DNA from: Chamaecrista fasciculata
Taxonomy: Eukaryota; Streptophyta; Magnoliopsida; Fabales; Fabaceae
NCBI GenBank assembly: GCA_003254925.1
Contig: QANZ01008508.1
Location: forward strand, 62,001 to 126,000
Length of the DNA: 64,000 nucleotides
Reading direction: 5' to 3'
Below the pieces are notes generated by a model. That model saw nothing but the letters and a program-made list of their open reading frames with translations, did no database searches and was not told where the DNA came from. The translations under genes were made by a program, and so were the position numbers. Below are positions 48,591-59,367 of the stretch, one piece after another (position 1 is the first letter of the stretch; each line of letters starts with the position of its first letter).

Positions 48591-49560
48591 GGCCAAAATG
48601 CACTTTGCTCTTTTACGATTTGAGTAGGTTGCAATCAAATTTTTTATATTTTCTGTTAAAATTTTAATCTTATAAGTTTTAAAAAAGTTTTATTATTTAG
48701 TCTCAGAAATATTATGGTCATTCTAAGTTCAAATGCGACCAGTAAAGTAAAGGTGTTAAGAATTTGAGACTTTGCTTGAAAATTGGTCACACATTGCCTA
48801 AGGTCTTTTTTAATGGGAACCAAGTCACATACTTTAAGTCTATATTTGACTTTTGACCCTCATCTTTATTCTCTAGTTAGTTTAGTTGAGTGTTGTGAGA
48901 TGTATTTATTATTTATATCTTTATTCTCATGATTCTAGAGTGATGAAGTGTGTTTAAATATTAGCTTTGTAGAGTCATGTGGGTGTACTTGGGACAAAGG
49001 TTGAGAGAATATTGTGTGATGTAACAATTTTCATATAGTATTTTTCTCTGGTTGTCTTCTGGCAACAGTCGTAGTTTCTTTCCCGCTTTGGGATTTCCAC
49101 GATAATTCCTCTTGTGTTGTGATTGTGTTTCTTCACCTTATAAAAGGTTATTTTATTTTTTTGTATAGATATTATTATTTTCCCCAACAGAAAGTATATC
49201 GCTCATTTTTACTGTCAAATAAATAAAATTGGTCATATCTTTCTTACTATAAATCCAAATATGACGAGTTCATAGATATTGATTACTCTTGACTAGTTAT
49301 TTTTTTATCCAATTAGATTTGTCAACAAATGGGATCAAATCGAGCTTTAAAGTGAGTTCGGAAACAATTTTCTATAATTTTTCATTTTCCAGCCAATTCC
49401 AAACTCATTTTTAGATTCGATTTAATCCTATTTGTTAACAATCTCAACTTGACAAAAAAGAACTCATCAAAAGTAACAAAAAAACAATCACTTTTTAACA
49501 CAAAAAATTTATAAAAACATATAAGATAAATTTTGTAAAAAAAAGAAAAAGTTAGATTTA
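48591..49560. repeat. Dispersed repeat, family R1 copy 3, split by an LTR
   Basis: The left part (48591-48753) starts 'gggccaaaatgcactttgct' and resembles the left edge at 25531. The right part (49190-49560) carries 'gagttcatagatattgatta' and 'gtcaacaaatgggatcaaat' like the other copies. They would be contiguous if the 48754-49189 LTR were removed. Confidence 0.45.
48754..49189. mobile_element. Probable solo LTR (Copia-like), 436 bp
   Basis: Starts TGTTAAG and ends CCCAACA, the TG...CA ends of an LTR with a short TGTT/AACA inverted terminus. Near the right end 'cttataaaagg' (about 49137) resembles an LTR TATA box. It interrupts the R1 repeat. There is no adjoining primer-binding site or internal region, so it would be a solo LTR. 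A clean 5 bp target-site duplication is not seen (aaagg versus gaaag). Confidence 0.5.
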
Positions 49561-49605
49561 AATTCACTCCAAACATATGAGATCAAAAATAAAATTTCAT
49601 TGCTA

Positions 49606-49797
49606 ACAAAGGTTGACTCATTTGGTAATGAGTCAACTTATAACTCACAAAGTCGTGAGTTTGAATCCTGTTGTTGATGTGAGGATCTTGTTGGTAGGCG
49701 ATCTGTAAGTACCTTTGTAAATGTTTATAAAACCTGGGGATATGTCCTGGCCTTGCCAACTCACCTAAACTTTATTGTTAGTAAAAAAAATTCATCA
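49606..49797 (+). mobile_element. tRNA-derived SINE
   Basis: The head has an A-box-like 'ttggtaatgag' and a B-box-like 'gagtttgaatcc' about 35 bp apart. A non-tRNA body follows and ends 'ttgttag' then an A8 tract. Length of about 190 bp and this layout are typical of plant SINEs. It is not a functional tRNA: the acceptor stem and anticodon arm are not formed. Confidence 0.5.
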
Positions 49798-50894
49798 ATT
49801 TTTTTATCAGTAGCAATTAGACGTTGTAAAGTATAATTTCAATTTATTTTTAGATCTACACAAACATTAATATTTATTCAAGTTAACAAATCTTATAAAG
49901 AGCTTAAAACACTTTTAATAAATAAAGTCATATCATAAGATTTGAATTTGAGATTCTCTTTAGTAAAAATTAGACTATTTCTCAAGTAACAGTTAGAAAT
50001 TAATCTTCTCAAGACGTAAAGATCATTGAAATATGTTTTATTCCTATCAATAAAATTTTTTTCATGCACATGACTTGATTTTAACTTGGAGTATCATACT
50101 TGAAAAAATCTACTATCTACTAATTGTGTTGAACTTTGACGGGTGAATTTGAGATTTTAACCATAAGAAGTATAATACATACAACACCAATCAAGTATTT
50201 GTTGATTTACTATTGTATTTGTTGTTTTCTTTTTTATTTATTTTTTAGTTAAACGTTTAGCTTACGTAGTTTTACAATTAATAAAATGACCTGAAATTCT
50301 TGGAAGGGATACGCCGTTGAACCAAATTTTAGACAAGAAAATAAAATCCAAAAAGGAAAAGACATGAAAGGGAAATACTAAAAGTCTAAAACATAGGAAG
50401 TATTCTAAGAATGAATTCATCTTAATAGTAATTAATTTGATATTATGTAAAAAAGGTATTCAATTCAAGATTTTGTAAATAAAATTAGTTTTATTATGAG
50501 ACTCTCTCACCATAATTAAATATGCAATGTGAATAAAATTCAAATTAGCTGTGACAAAACTCCAAAACTAAATGGGCAATAAAAACGTGTGGCAAAGCTG
50601 GCAGAGGCCTGGCTAAAAGAGAAAATTAGTTGAGGAAAACTGAATATTAAAAGCTGGCAATTCTTCATTGGGGGCTAATAGTAATATGCCAGTTAAAAAA
50701 TAATGGTATGTGCAATGGGTTCTAGACTTCTAGTAGTATATTTGTTTTCCTTTTTTTTTACAATTTTCTTTTGAAAAAATGAAGAATATTATTTTATATA
50801 TATGTGTATAAATAGTTAGATATCAAATAAGTAAATTTTAATAGAACAACAATTGTTGTTAGTTGTTACTGCTCGATGAAAAAATGTTGAAGCT
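49798..50894. other. Intergenic, nothing recognised
   Basis: AT-rich spacer without coding frames or terminal repeats that I can support. Confidence 0.5.
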
Positions 50895-50940
50895 AAATAA
50901 GTACTATTTTTTTTTTGGGTGAATAAATAAGTACTATTTT
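50895..50940 (-). repeat. 16 bp direct repeats around a 14 bp T-rich insert
   Basis: 'aaataagtactatttt' occurs at 50895-50910 and 50925-50940, identical. The 14 bp between is 'ttttttgggtgaat'. Read on the minus strand it is a stub 'tcaccc' plus an A tract, as expected for a minimal retroposon insertion. Confidence 0.6.
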
Positions 50941-50983
50941 TAAAATGCAGTTTTTTCCCTCCACCGGTAAGGTAACCTGGCCG

Positions 50984-51039
50984 AACAAGGCTTTCAGGTT
51001 CTTTGACCCAAAAAAAACAAACAAACAAGGCTTTCAGGT
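50984..51039 (+). repeat. 16 bp direct repeats around a 24 bp A-tailed insert
   Basis: 'aacaaggctttcaggt' occurs at 50984-50999 and 51024-51039, identical. The 24 bp insert begins 'tctttgaccc' and continues as an A-rich tail. It is the same 'gaccc-A(n)' terminus as the LINE tail at 2101, in the opposite orientation to the 50895 event 74 bp away. Confidence 0.65.
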
Positions 51040-51977
51040 CTGCTTGATTCTTCAATATCAGAAAGTATGGTGGGATAGCTTAATATCCAAATTTCATAAG
51101 TATTTATAAAATTAGCCTACTTAAATTAAAATGTCAGAATTAAAAATAGAAGATTGAAAACTTTACTTACTAAATTTATACATTTGATGAAAACTATTAT
51201 CAATACTCCATATGTTTATAAATAACTTGATATATACCAATGAATTTGTAATTTATAAATAACTTGATATGAACAATATAAAAAAAAATGAAGAACTTGT
51301 TTTATCACTAAAAATAAGGAATTTCTAAATTTAGTCTTAAAAACATAATAGTATATTGTTTTAATGTCATTAAGAGTTTTTTGTTTTTGCCAACTTCTAC
51401 TTTCTCCCTTCATTTACCATAGTTAACATTTCAATAGTTAAAGTGACAATTTGAACTGGTTAAACTTATAAAATTAAATTGAAACAAATTGTTATTTCAT
51501 AGTCGAATGCATAAGATTAATTGATTGAAATCAAATTAAACACGGACAGCAACTAGTCTTGCATGATAGTGAACCATAATTAGGTCATGATGGCCACAAA
51601 TTTTTTAGAGTAAATAAAAGTTCCTTCTCATCATCTAAGAGGGTATATAAACTATATATACATGACATACTAAGACTTATGGAGAGAGTTTATACACGAG
51701 CAATATAAACTTTATTCCAAAATAAAGTAGTAAACTACAACAACACTTGCCGTTATTCCTTCATCTAATTATATTTTTTTTAATCATTATGAGTTGAGGA
51801 AAGTGAAATGGGAATGTGTTATGAAATGAGACAAGAGCAATGTGAGCTATGAATATGATATGAAGGAAATGTGAATAGATGACAAACAAAGTGCAGAGAG
51901 AGAGAGAGAGAGTTTAGGAAGTAGGAAGAGCTTAGCTTATTATGTACAAATTTAGAAATAAACAGAGCATTCAAAGA
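51040..51977. other. Spacer and GLDP 3' region
   Basis: AT-rich sequence. A short AG microsatellite at 51895-51913 lies near the GLDP 3'-UTR. No other gene is seen. Confidence 0.45.
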
Positions 51978-54900
51978 CTATGCAGATGCAGCAGCTTGTT
52001 CCTCAGCAGTCTGTGACACTGAAAGCAGCGTGCAAATGAGGTTGCGGTCACCATACACATTGTCCACACGTCCTGATAATAAAATACCACATTCATTGGT
52101 CATTACTATATCAAATCAAATTCCTTAATATAAATACCAAACAAATAAACATGGTGTTTAAGTGTAATGACTAATGACATACCTGTGGTAGGCCAGAACT
52201 TGGAAGCACGGAGCCAGGAAGCTGGGAATGCTGCATATTCCCGAGAGTATGGTTTTGACCATTCATCTCCCATCAGCAATGAAGGTGGATGAGGGGCTCC
52301 CTGCATAAATATTATAACATTTTTAGATAACTTTAAATCACTTCCCTGCTTATTTTCTTTTCTGTCATGAGCTCTTATTATACCTTGAGTACATTATTGT
52401 TGATATCAGCTTTCCCATTCTCAATCTGAGAAATTTCTTCACGAATGGAGATAAGAGCATCACAGAACCTGTCTAACTCAGCCTGCAAGAATGAGTATTT
52501 CTTAGTTGAAAGAGGAGAATGAATTCCATAAGAGGATTAGAAGTTCCCAAGAAAGTCATATATAATTGATACCTTGCTTTCACTCTCAGTGGGTTCAATC
52601 ATGAGGGTACCAGGCACAGGCCATGACATTGTTGGTGCATGGAATCCGTAGTCCATAAGGCGCTTAGCCACATCTTCCGGTTCAATCCCAGCGGTATTCT
52701 ATGACACAAGTAGCTCACAGTTAGTGAGAGCATGATGAATACAAGTAAAAAATAACGAGAACAAATTGAACTATACCTTAAAGCCTCTTAAGTCTATAAT
52801 AAATTCATGAGCAACCGTCCCATTCACTCCACGGAAAAGAACAGGGTAATGATTCTGTAAATGTATCCCACAGCATAATATTAGCATCCAGATAAACCAA
52901 AATAGGATGCAAGCATGACAAAAAATATCTCAGGATCAGAAAAGAGACATAACCTCCAATCGTTTGGCCATGTAGTTGGCATTCAAAATGGCTATCTTGG
53001 ATGCTTGGGTGAGTCCATTAGAGCCCATCATGGCTATGTATGTATAGGAGATAGGCAATATGAGTGCTGAGCCCCAAGGTGCTGCAGCAATGGCACCAAG
53101 TGGTTGAGACTTCTCAGGGGCAGGAATGCCACCAGTAGGTACCTTCAATATAATAACAGATACTATTAAACAAGGGTGGATTTATCCATGAAAACAACCT
53201 GCTTTCTAATGAATATATGATTAAGAGCATGTATGTATATAGTGTCATCAGTAACCCAAAATAAAAAAATAGAAAGAAAGAAAGAAAGAAATATGTACCA
53301 CAGGATGTGAAGGTAAGAATGGTGCCAAGTGTTTCTTGACACCAATAGGACCCATGCCAGGACCACCTCCTCCATGTGGGATGCAAAATGTCTTGTGGAG
53401 ATTGAGATGGCAAACATCTGCTCCAATCCAACCTGGGCTTGTAAGTCCTACCTGTAAACATGAACCCACAATCCAAAATTTCCAAGTTGATCAATGAAAA
53501 ACATTGCTTGAAAATTTGGTACCAAGTCCAGCCTTGTATGCAGAAATTTAGTAACAAAAGAATTAGTTGTAATATATTTATACACTTTTGCAAGACAATA
53601 TGGTTGAAGATTTAGATCTACCCAGAAAACACCCAAAAGAGGATGAAGGAATAAAAGAAGACCACCCAAACAAGCATTACAAACTTAAATTTCGAAAAAA
53701 CAAGAATTTGCGACTGATTCTTGTCCCAGCAGAGTACAGAAATATGAAGATGTGTATAGAAATACAAACCTGTGCATTCATGTTAGCCCCATCCATATAC
53801 ACTTGACCTCCGTTTTCATGAATAATCTTGCATATCTCATCAATACCTTCCTCATAAACACCATGGGTTGAAGGGTATGTCACCTATAATTAAAACCAAA
53901 ACTAGATTAATATCAACAGTACTCAAACTTTCCCCTCTTTTCCTCTCTATCCAAATACAATCCCAACATAAAGAGCAAGTTGTAGTGTTGTACCATGAGT
54001 GCTGATAAGTTGTCCTTGTGTGTTTCAGCAGCCTTTTTCAACTCTTGAATATTGATATTTCCCTTGGCATCAGTTCCAACAGGGACAATTTTCATTCCAC
54101 ACATAGCAGCACTGGCTGGATTTGTACCATGTGCTGAGACAGGTATGATGCAAACATTGCGGTGGTGGTCTCCCCTTGACTACAGTTTCCATTTGCCAAA
54201 AGAAGCAAGCATCAGATATATAGTTAAAGCATTGCATGTCTTCTAGATATGCACAAAGAGAAAATGATATAATTGATATTATCTGTTACCAGTTGAAATA
54301 CAAGATCAGTTACAACTAAACTACTTCTTTGTCCTAAATTTAGAATCAAACAAAACTAAGATTGCCCTCTAAAATTCAACAAACTCATAATGATGGAAGT
54401 GAACATACCAGATGATATGCGCGAATAACCATTAGTCCAGCATATTCTCCAGCAGCACCAGCATTAGGTTGCAAAGAGAAGGAGTCAAAGCCAGTGATGG
54501 TACACAACAAATCACCCAAATTGTCGAACATTTCCTAATATCCAAGTTGCTCATTTAGACACAAAAATAGTAACTGTCTATCTCAAATTACTGGGAACAA
54601 AAGAATTTATAACAATCTCTTTCCATCATGATCACTGTAATAGTTTTATTTGAAGTTTAAACCTTATAACTACCTGATAACCTTGAGCCTGTTCTTTTGG
54701 TGCAAAAGGGTGAATGTCAGCAAAGGCAGGCCATGTCACAGGCATCATTTCAGTTGTCGCATTCAGCTTCATTGTACAAGATCCTAATGGGATCATACTG
54801 TGGCACAGCGAGAGATCTTTCGACTGCAGCCGATAAAGGTACCTGAGCAACTCATGTTCAGTGTGGTACCTATTCAGGCCAAATAAAATTCAGGTAAGCA

Positions 54901-56938
54901 TCCATACAATAAGCATATAACCGTGAAAATACAGATCTAGGTAAGGGATGTACGTATTAAAGATAGAGTGTGTCAGATAAGGGCTTTGTCTAATTAGTCC
55001 AGAAGGAAGTGCAGTCTGCACCTCTGGAGCAAGAGATGCAGCAGTGAAGGACACCTGAGAATAAAAAAAAGACATTTTAGATGGGCTTCAAGCAATAAAA
55101 TAAAAAAATTGATAATTAAGATTTTGCTTACAGGCTTGCCACCAGCAAAAACTTCAAAAAGTTTATCAACATCCTCCAAGGTGGTTGTTTCATCAAAGGA
55201 AGCAGTGATCTGAAGAGAGAAAAAATTCCATAATCAAACACATGCAAATATCATATACCTAATTTAATGCTAAAATAAGCAAAACACTCACTGTGTTTCC
55301 ATCTACAACTCGCAAATTTATTTCCTTTTTGTAAGCAGCATCAGCAATTGCATGGGCGTTGGAAACCTTAACCTTCACAGTATCAAAGAATGGGAGATCC
55401 TGAACTTCCACTGTTCCAAGTTTCTTTAACCCAAGAGCAAATGCCCCAGCAAGACCATGCACACGTTGGGCGATGGTTTTAAGACCCTCAGGCCCATGAT
55501 AAACAGCATACATAGCAGCCATGTTTGCAAGCAGTGCCTAAATAAAACCATATAGGATTTAACCAAACCAACCAACTCACAGAATATCATCTGAATCATA
55601 TGGTCAAATGAAAATCAATACAAGAAGAACTAGATGGTTACAATCAAGAGATAAAATAGTATAAGGTAGTACCTGAGCAGTACAAATATTGCTAGTAGCC
55701 TTGTCTCTACGAATATGCTGTTCCCTAGTTTGCATTGCCATACGCAAAGCTGGCTTCCCAGAAGAATCAACACTCATACCAATAATTCTTCCAGGCATCA
55801 TCCTCTTGTATTCTTGGGATGTGGCAAGAAACGCAGCATGAGGGCCTCCATAACCCATAGGAACTCCAAATCTCTGGGCAGAGCCAACAACAATATCTGC
55901 ACCCAATTCACCAGGAGGCTTCAACACAGTCAAAGCCAAGAGATCCGAAGCCATAACAACCTTAACTCCATGAGCATGAGCTTTCTTAATAAACTCCCCA
56001 TAGTCCAAAATTTCACCCTCAGTCCCAGGGTACTGAACAAGCACACCACAAACATCACCTGATTTGTAATCAATATCCTTAAGATCAGCTGTGACAACCT
56101 TAAGATCAAAACCATCCGCTCTCGTCTTACAAATATCAATGGTCTGAGGATGACAGTTAGTGGCAATGATAAAAGTCTTTTTCTTTGACTTCTGAATGTT
56201 GTTACACATAGCCATTGCCTCAGCAGCAGCAGTTCCTTCATCTAGCAACGAAGCATTTGACATGGGTAGACCAGTGAGGTCAGTAATCAAAGTCTGAAAA
56301 TTAAGCAAAGACTCAAGACGTCCTTGGGATATCTCAGCCTGGTAAGGAGTGTACTGTGTGTACCAAGCTGGGTTTTCCATTATGTTCCTCAAAATTACAG
56401 GAGGGACATGGGTGTTATAGTAACCCATCCCAATGAACGACTTGAAAACTTTATTCTTGGAAGCTAAATACTGCATGTGCTCGATCATTTGGCTCTCCGT
56501 CAATCCCTCATCGAACTTGCTGAACTTGAAATCATTCAAACGAATGGATTTAGGCACGGTGGCATCAATAAGCGAGTCGAGATTATCGAAGCCACATGAC
56601 GTAGCCATTTTACTCTGTTCCTCTGGGGTTGCAGAGTTATGGCGACGAGGAAAAGTGTCACTGGGTTTGAGTGCCTCGACCGAAATCGATCGAGTTTGAG
56701 ACCCAACACCCAAGAAACCAACATTGCGTGACAGATTATGGTTCCTACTGTGAAGGTTCTCTGATTTTGATCCTCTGCCTCTGAAAGCAGAGGGAGAAAG
56801 AGACGATACGTACCTCGAAGGCGTGTACAATACAGGGGTTGAAGAGTTCAAGGAGGGTTCATTCTGACGAGACTGCTTCGCCTGTGAAACGAGGCGTTTC
56901 AGAATGGCCCTGTTGGCGATTCTTCGTGCACGTTCCAT
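51978..56938 (-). CDS. GLDP: Glycine decarboxylase P-protein, mitochondrial
   Basis: PLP enzyme of the mitochondrial glycine cleavage complex: decarboxylates glycine and passes the aminomethyl group to the lipoyl arm of H-protein, central to photorespiration. 1056 aa, the normal length. Exons (minus): 56938-55673, 55537-55292, 55209-55132, 55054-54954, 54869-54674, 54534-54409, 54179-53994, 53883-53770, 53451-53299, 53142-52954, 52854-52777, 52698-52573, 52482-52384, 52300-52183, 52072-51978. The Arg/Ser-rich N-terminus ([19 protein letters not shown]) is a mitochondrial presequence. Family blocks: [66 protein letters not shown]. The PLP lysine is K791 in [14 protein letters not shown], preceded by [11 protein letters not shown]. 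No breaks. The large first exon encodes the first 422 residues. Confidence 0.97.
53270..53290. repeat. (GAAA)n microsatellite in a GLDP intron
   Basis: About five GAAA units lie in the intron after exon 9, just downstream of its donor site on the minus strand. No apparent function. Confidence 0.75.
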
Positions 56939-58599
56939 GATGAATGGGAAAGAGGGAGACGAAGATGAATGGAGAACAGAGCAAGTGGGGAAGGAAGTAT
57001 TGTGTCTATAATTCCATTCAAGTGTGAGAGTGAGGACTATAATTTAGTGTTATGGCTTTTTGAACATAAATAGGAGATAGATATATAGATAGATATGAGA
57101 TATCTGGTTTAAATATTGAGTATAATGAATGAGTAAAATATGCGTGAAATTTCCAAAGGAGAATTAGCTTCAGGATCTGGTGGAAATGGTAGGTGGTTGG
57201 TGTGTGCGCGCCCACCAATGAAGGAAAAGGACAGATTCAAGGATATCACTGTCTTACAGACTTCCAAGACACCACAAGCTCCGCAATTGAATGAATGGAA
57301 GGAGTTGAAGCTATGGGGATTGAGTTTCAATGGATCAAAATGAGTTTCATTACGTTTTAAAATTTCGTTTTTTTTTTTGGTGTGTATTTTATTTCCNCAT
57401 TACCTTTTAAAATTTCGTTTTTTTTTTTAGTGTGTATTTTATTTCCGATTGTAGTTTTCTGGGAAGGATTTTTTTTTCTTTTATTTTTAGGGGGAGAGGG
57501 GGGTGTAGACGTGGAGTATGATTTTATGGATTTTTGAGATTGTAAGATTCTAAAGAGTCGTTTCGCTGGCAGAATGTGTTTCACAGCAAGCTTATCTTGA
57601 AGGTGCAGAAAGAAACAAAAAGTTCAAAGGGTGAGGATTTATGAAGTAATGCATGTCACTGGGATGAGAGATTCAATCGAATTGTGGGATGCAAAATTAT
57701 GATACATTTTTTATTTTTCAGGTAATGGGCTCCATCTAGTGTGGTCTATGTAGGACCCTATATTTGGTGGAAGAGATAATTACGGCAAAATGTGCATATT
57801 CATGGCTCATAATATCATAAATCTTCATTACATTAGAGTCAAAGATTGTTCTTTGAGTTACACATGTATTTGGGCAAACAAAAATGGAAAGCATGAGCGG
57901 TATTAACGCTTGGGTTATGAATTTGACTAGGGTCCTTCCCCTCAATGATTCTGTTTGCGATTGTTGGATTGGAGAACTTGGATTCAGATTCTAAAGCATA
58001 CATTTCAAACTTGGATTTGGGTAAATTATAATTATTACCTACCATTAGGAATAAGCACTATTCTGAGTTTGTCAAACTTCGTTTACAAACTACGAGTCCT
58101 TCATCAGTACTGACTCGTAAAAGGAAAAAAAATATTTCGCTCGTTTCATGCCCATATAAGCTTCAATTTTTTTATTTTTTAATTTGTATGATGTCTGTCT
58201 ATTACGTAGAGCTAAAATACGAGGGGATTCAAGTGTTTGGAAGATTTTTACGGGCTTTTTTGTGGGTTTCATATTTTCTCGTGGGCTGATCGAATGGGTC
58301 GCTCTTTGAAAGGACCTTGCCAATGATATCGACTATCGTGATATTTAGCTCCAAAGAAAAAAAAAAGGCTCCAAGGGCCTCCAACGTATGAAAATGCAAC
58401 AGATACATGGATTATGCTAGACCTTAAATATAGTTATCATGGACACATTCATAAATTGTTGATTTTTTTTTCTAACGATCATTTTACGCTAGTTTCTGAA
58501 AAATCTACTTCATTTCACGAGCCACAACCAAAGTGTGTAATATTTTTTTATTGCTAAAATAAATAAGAGAAAAAAATACAAAGAAATTTCGTTAACTTA
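56939..58599. other. GLDP promoter and spacer
   Basis: The proximal 150 bp is the GLDP leader and promoter (a TATTTAT-like box near 57069 on the minus strand is only suggestive). A 48 bp stretch at 57348-57396 is repeated directly after the single N at 57397. The rest is AT-rich with no gene. Confidence 0.45.
57348..57446. repeat. Duplicated 48 bp block around a single N
   Basis: 'cattac.ttttaaaatttcg' followed by a T run and 'gtgtgtattttatttcc' is present immediately left and right of the N at 57397, with two or three differences. It is most simply a false duplication at a contig join. Confidence 0.8.
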
Positions 58600-58774
58600 T
58601 AGTAATCAGTAGTCTCATTATACTCTCAAGAGCTTTTTAAACCGACAGCTAGGTTTTTGAATTTCACATTAATTTAACCAAATAGATAATCCTCTATCCA
58701 ATTTCACATTATTATAACTAATCATACTTATTAATTTTACAAAAATGAAGTCAATGATAAAATTGATCAAATAC
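58600..58774. repeat. Host flank duplicated on both sides of the Copia element (left copy)
   Basis: These 175 bp equal 63609-63783 except for one base (aaatagataat versus aaataggtaat), then end at the N at 58775. Duplication of this length cannot be a target-site duplication (5 bp expected). It is best read as the empty-site allele placed before the insertion allele. Confidence 0.85.
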
Positions 58775-58775
58775 N

Positions 58776-58907
58776 TTCTATTCTCTTCTCTTGTAACCGT
58801 TATTCCAGCTGTAATATTTGTCCTATGTGAATATATATACCACGCTAGGGTTGCTGTGATTGACACCTAGCCTCACTCATATTTTCAGAATATTCATTTC
58901 TCGTTCT
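58776..58907 (+). repeat. 5' LTR, 3' part only
   Basis: Equals 63477-63608 with one difference (gacacc versus ggcacc). Contains 'gaatatatata', a possible LTR TATA box. Confidence 0.9.
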
Positions 58908-58920
58908 TGGTATCAGAGCC
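58908..58920 (+). other. Primer-binding site (tRNA-iMet)
   Basis: 'tggtatcagagcc' directly follows the LTR end. This is the standard plant Copia primer site complementary to the 3' end of initiator tRNA-Met. Confidence 0.9.
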
Positions 58921-58929
58921 AGAATATCA

Positions 58930-59367
58930 ATGGCTGCTTCCGATTCCTCTGCTTCCTCTGCTGCATCAGGTTCTTTGTCTGCAGCTGCTGTGGCTACCAA
59001 GCCCCAGACCCATACACTTTTCAGCTCCTCGAGCCAGACATCTGCTATCAAGTTGGATAGGGAAAATTACCTTGTCTGGGAGTCAGTGGTGCGTCCATTA
59101 ATCAGAGGTAACCGTCTCGAGAACCATATTAATGGTCTTGGTGTTATACCTCCTCGTATGATCTCTGCAGGAACAGAGACAGTCCCTAATCCGGCGTTTC
59201 TTGAATGGGAGGACATCGATCAGCTTCTCTTGTTCTGGTTGAGAAATACCATGTCACTTGAAGTTGCTTCTCAGCTACTTCACTGTGAAACAGCTTTTGA
59301 CTTGTGCACAAGTGCTCGTAACCTCACCTGTGCATCCATGAAGTCGCGTTTTGGTGCTCAAAGGTGA
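58930..59367 (+). pseudogene. Copia gag, N-terminal part before a frame shift
   Basis: 145 codons: an Ala/Ser-rich start, then KLDRENYLVWESVVRPLIRG and the gag polyprotein fold (LLFWLRNTMSLEVASQLLHC). It ends at TGA 59365-59367, while the rest of gag continues in the next frame from before 59351. The T4 run at 59349-59352 is a likely place for a one-base insertion. Plant Copia elements normally keep gag-pol in one frame, so the element is probably disabled here or the base is a sequencing error. Confidence 0.85.

Noticed and set aside
49606..49797. Functional tRNA gene
   Set aside because: Only A- and B-box-like motifs are present; the cloverleaf does not form, and the unit ends in an A tract as a SINE does.
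59349..59367. Programmed +1 frameshift in Copia gag (Ty1-like)
   Set aside because: Plant Copia elements usually keep one gag-pol frame; a one-base change in the T run explains it more simply.
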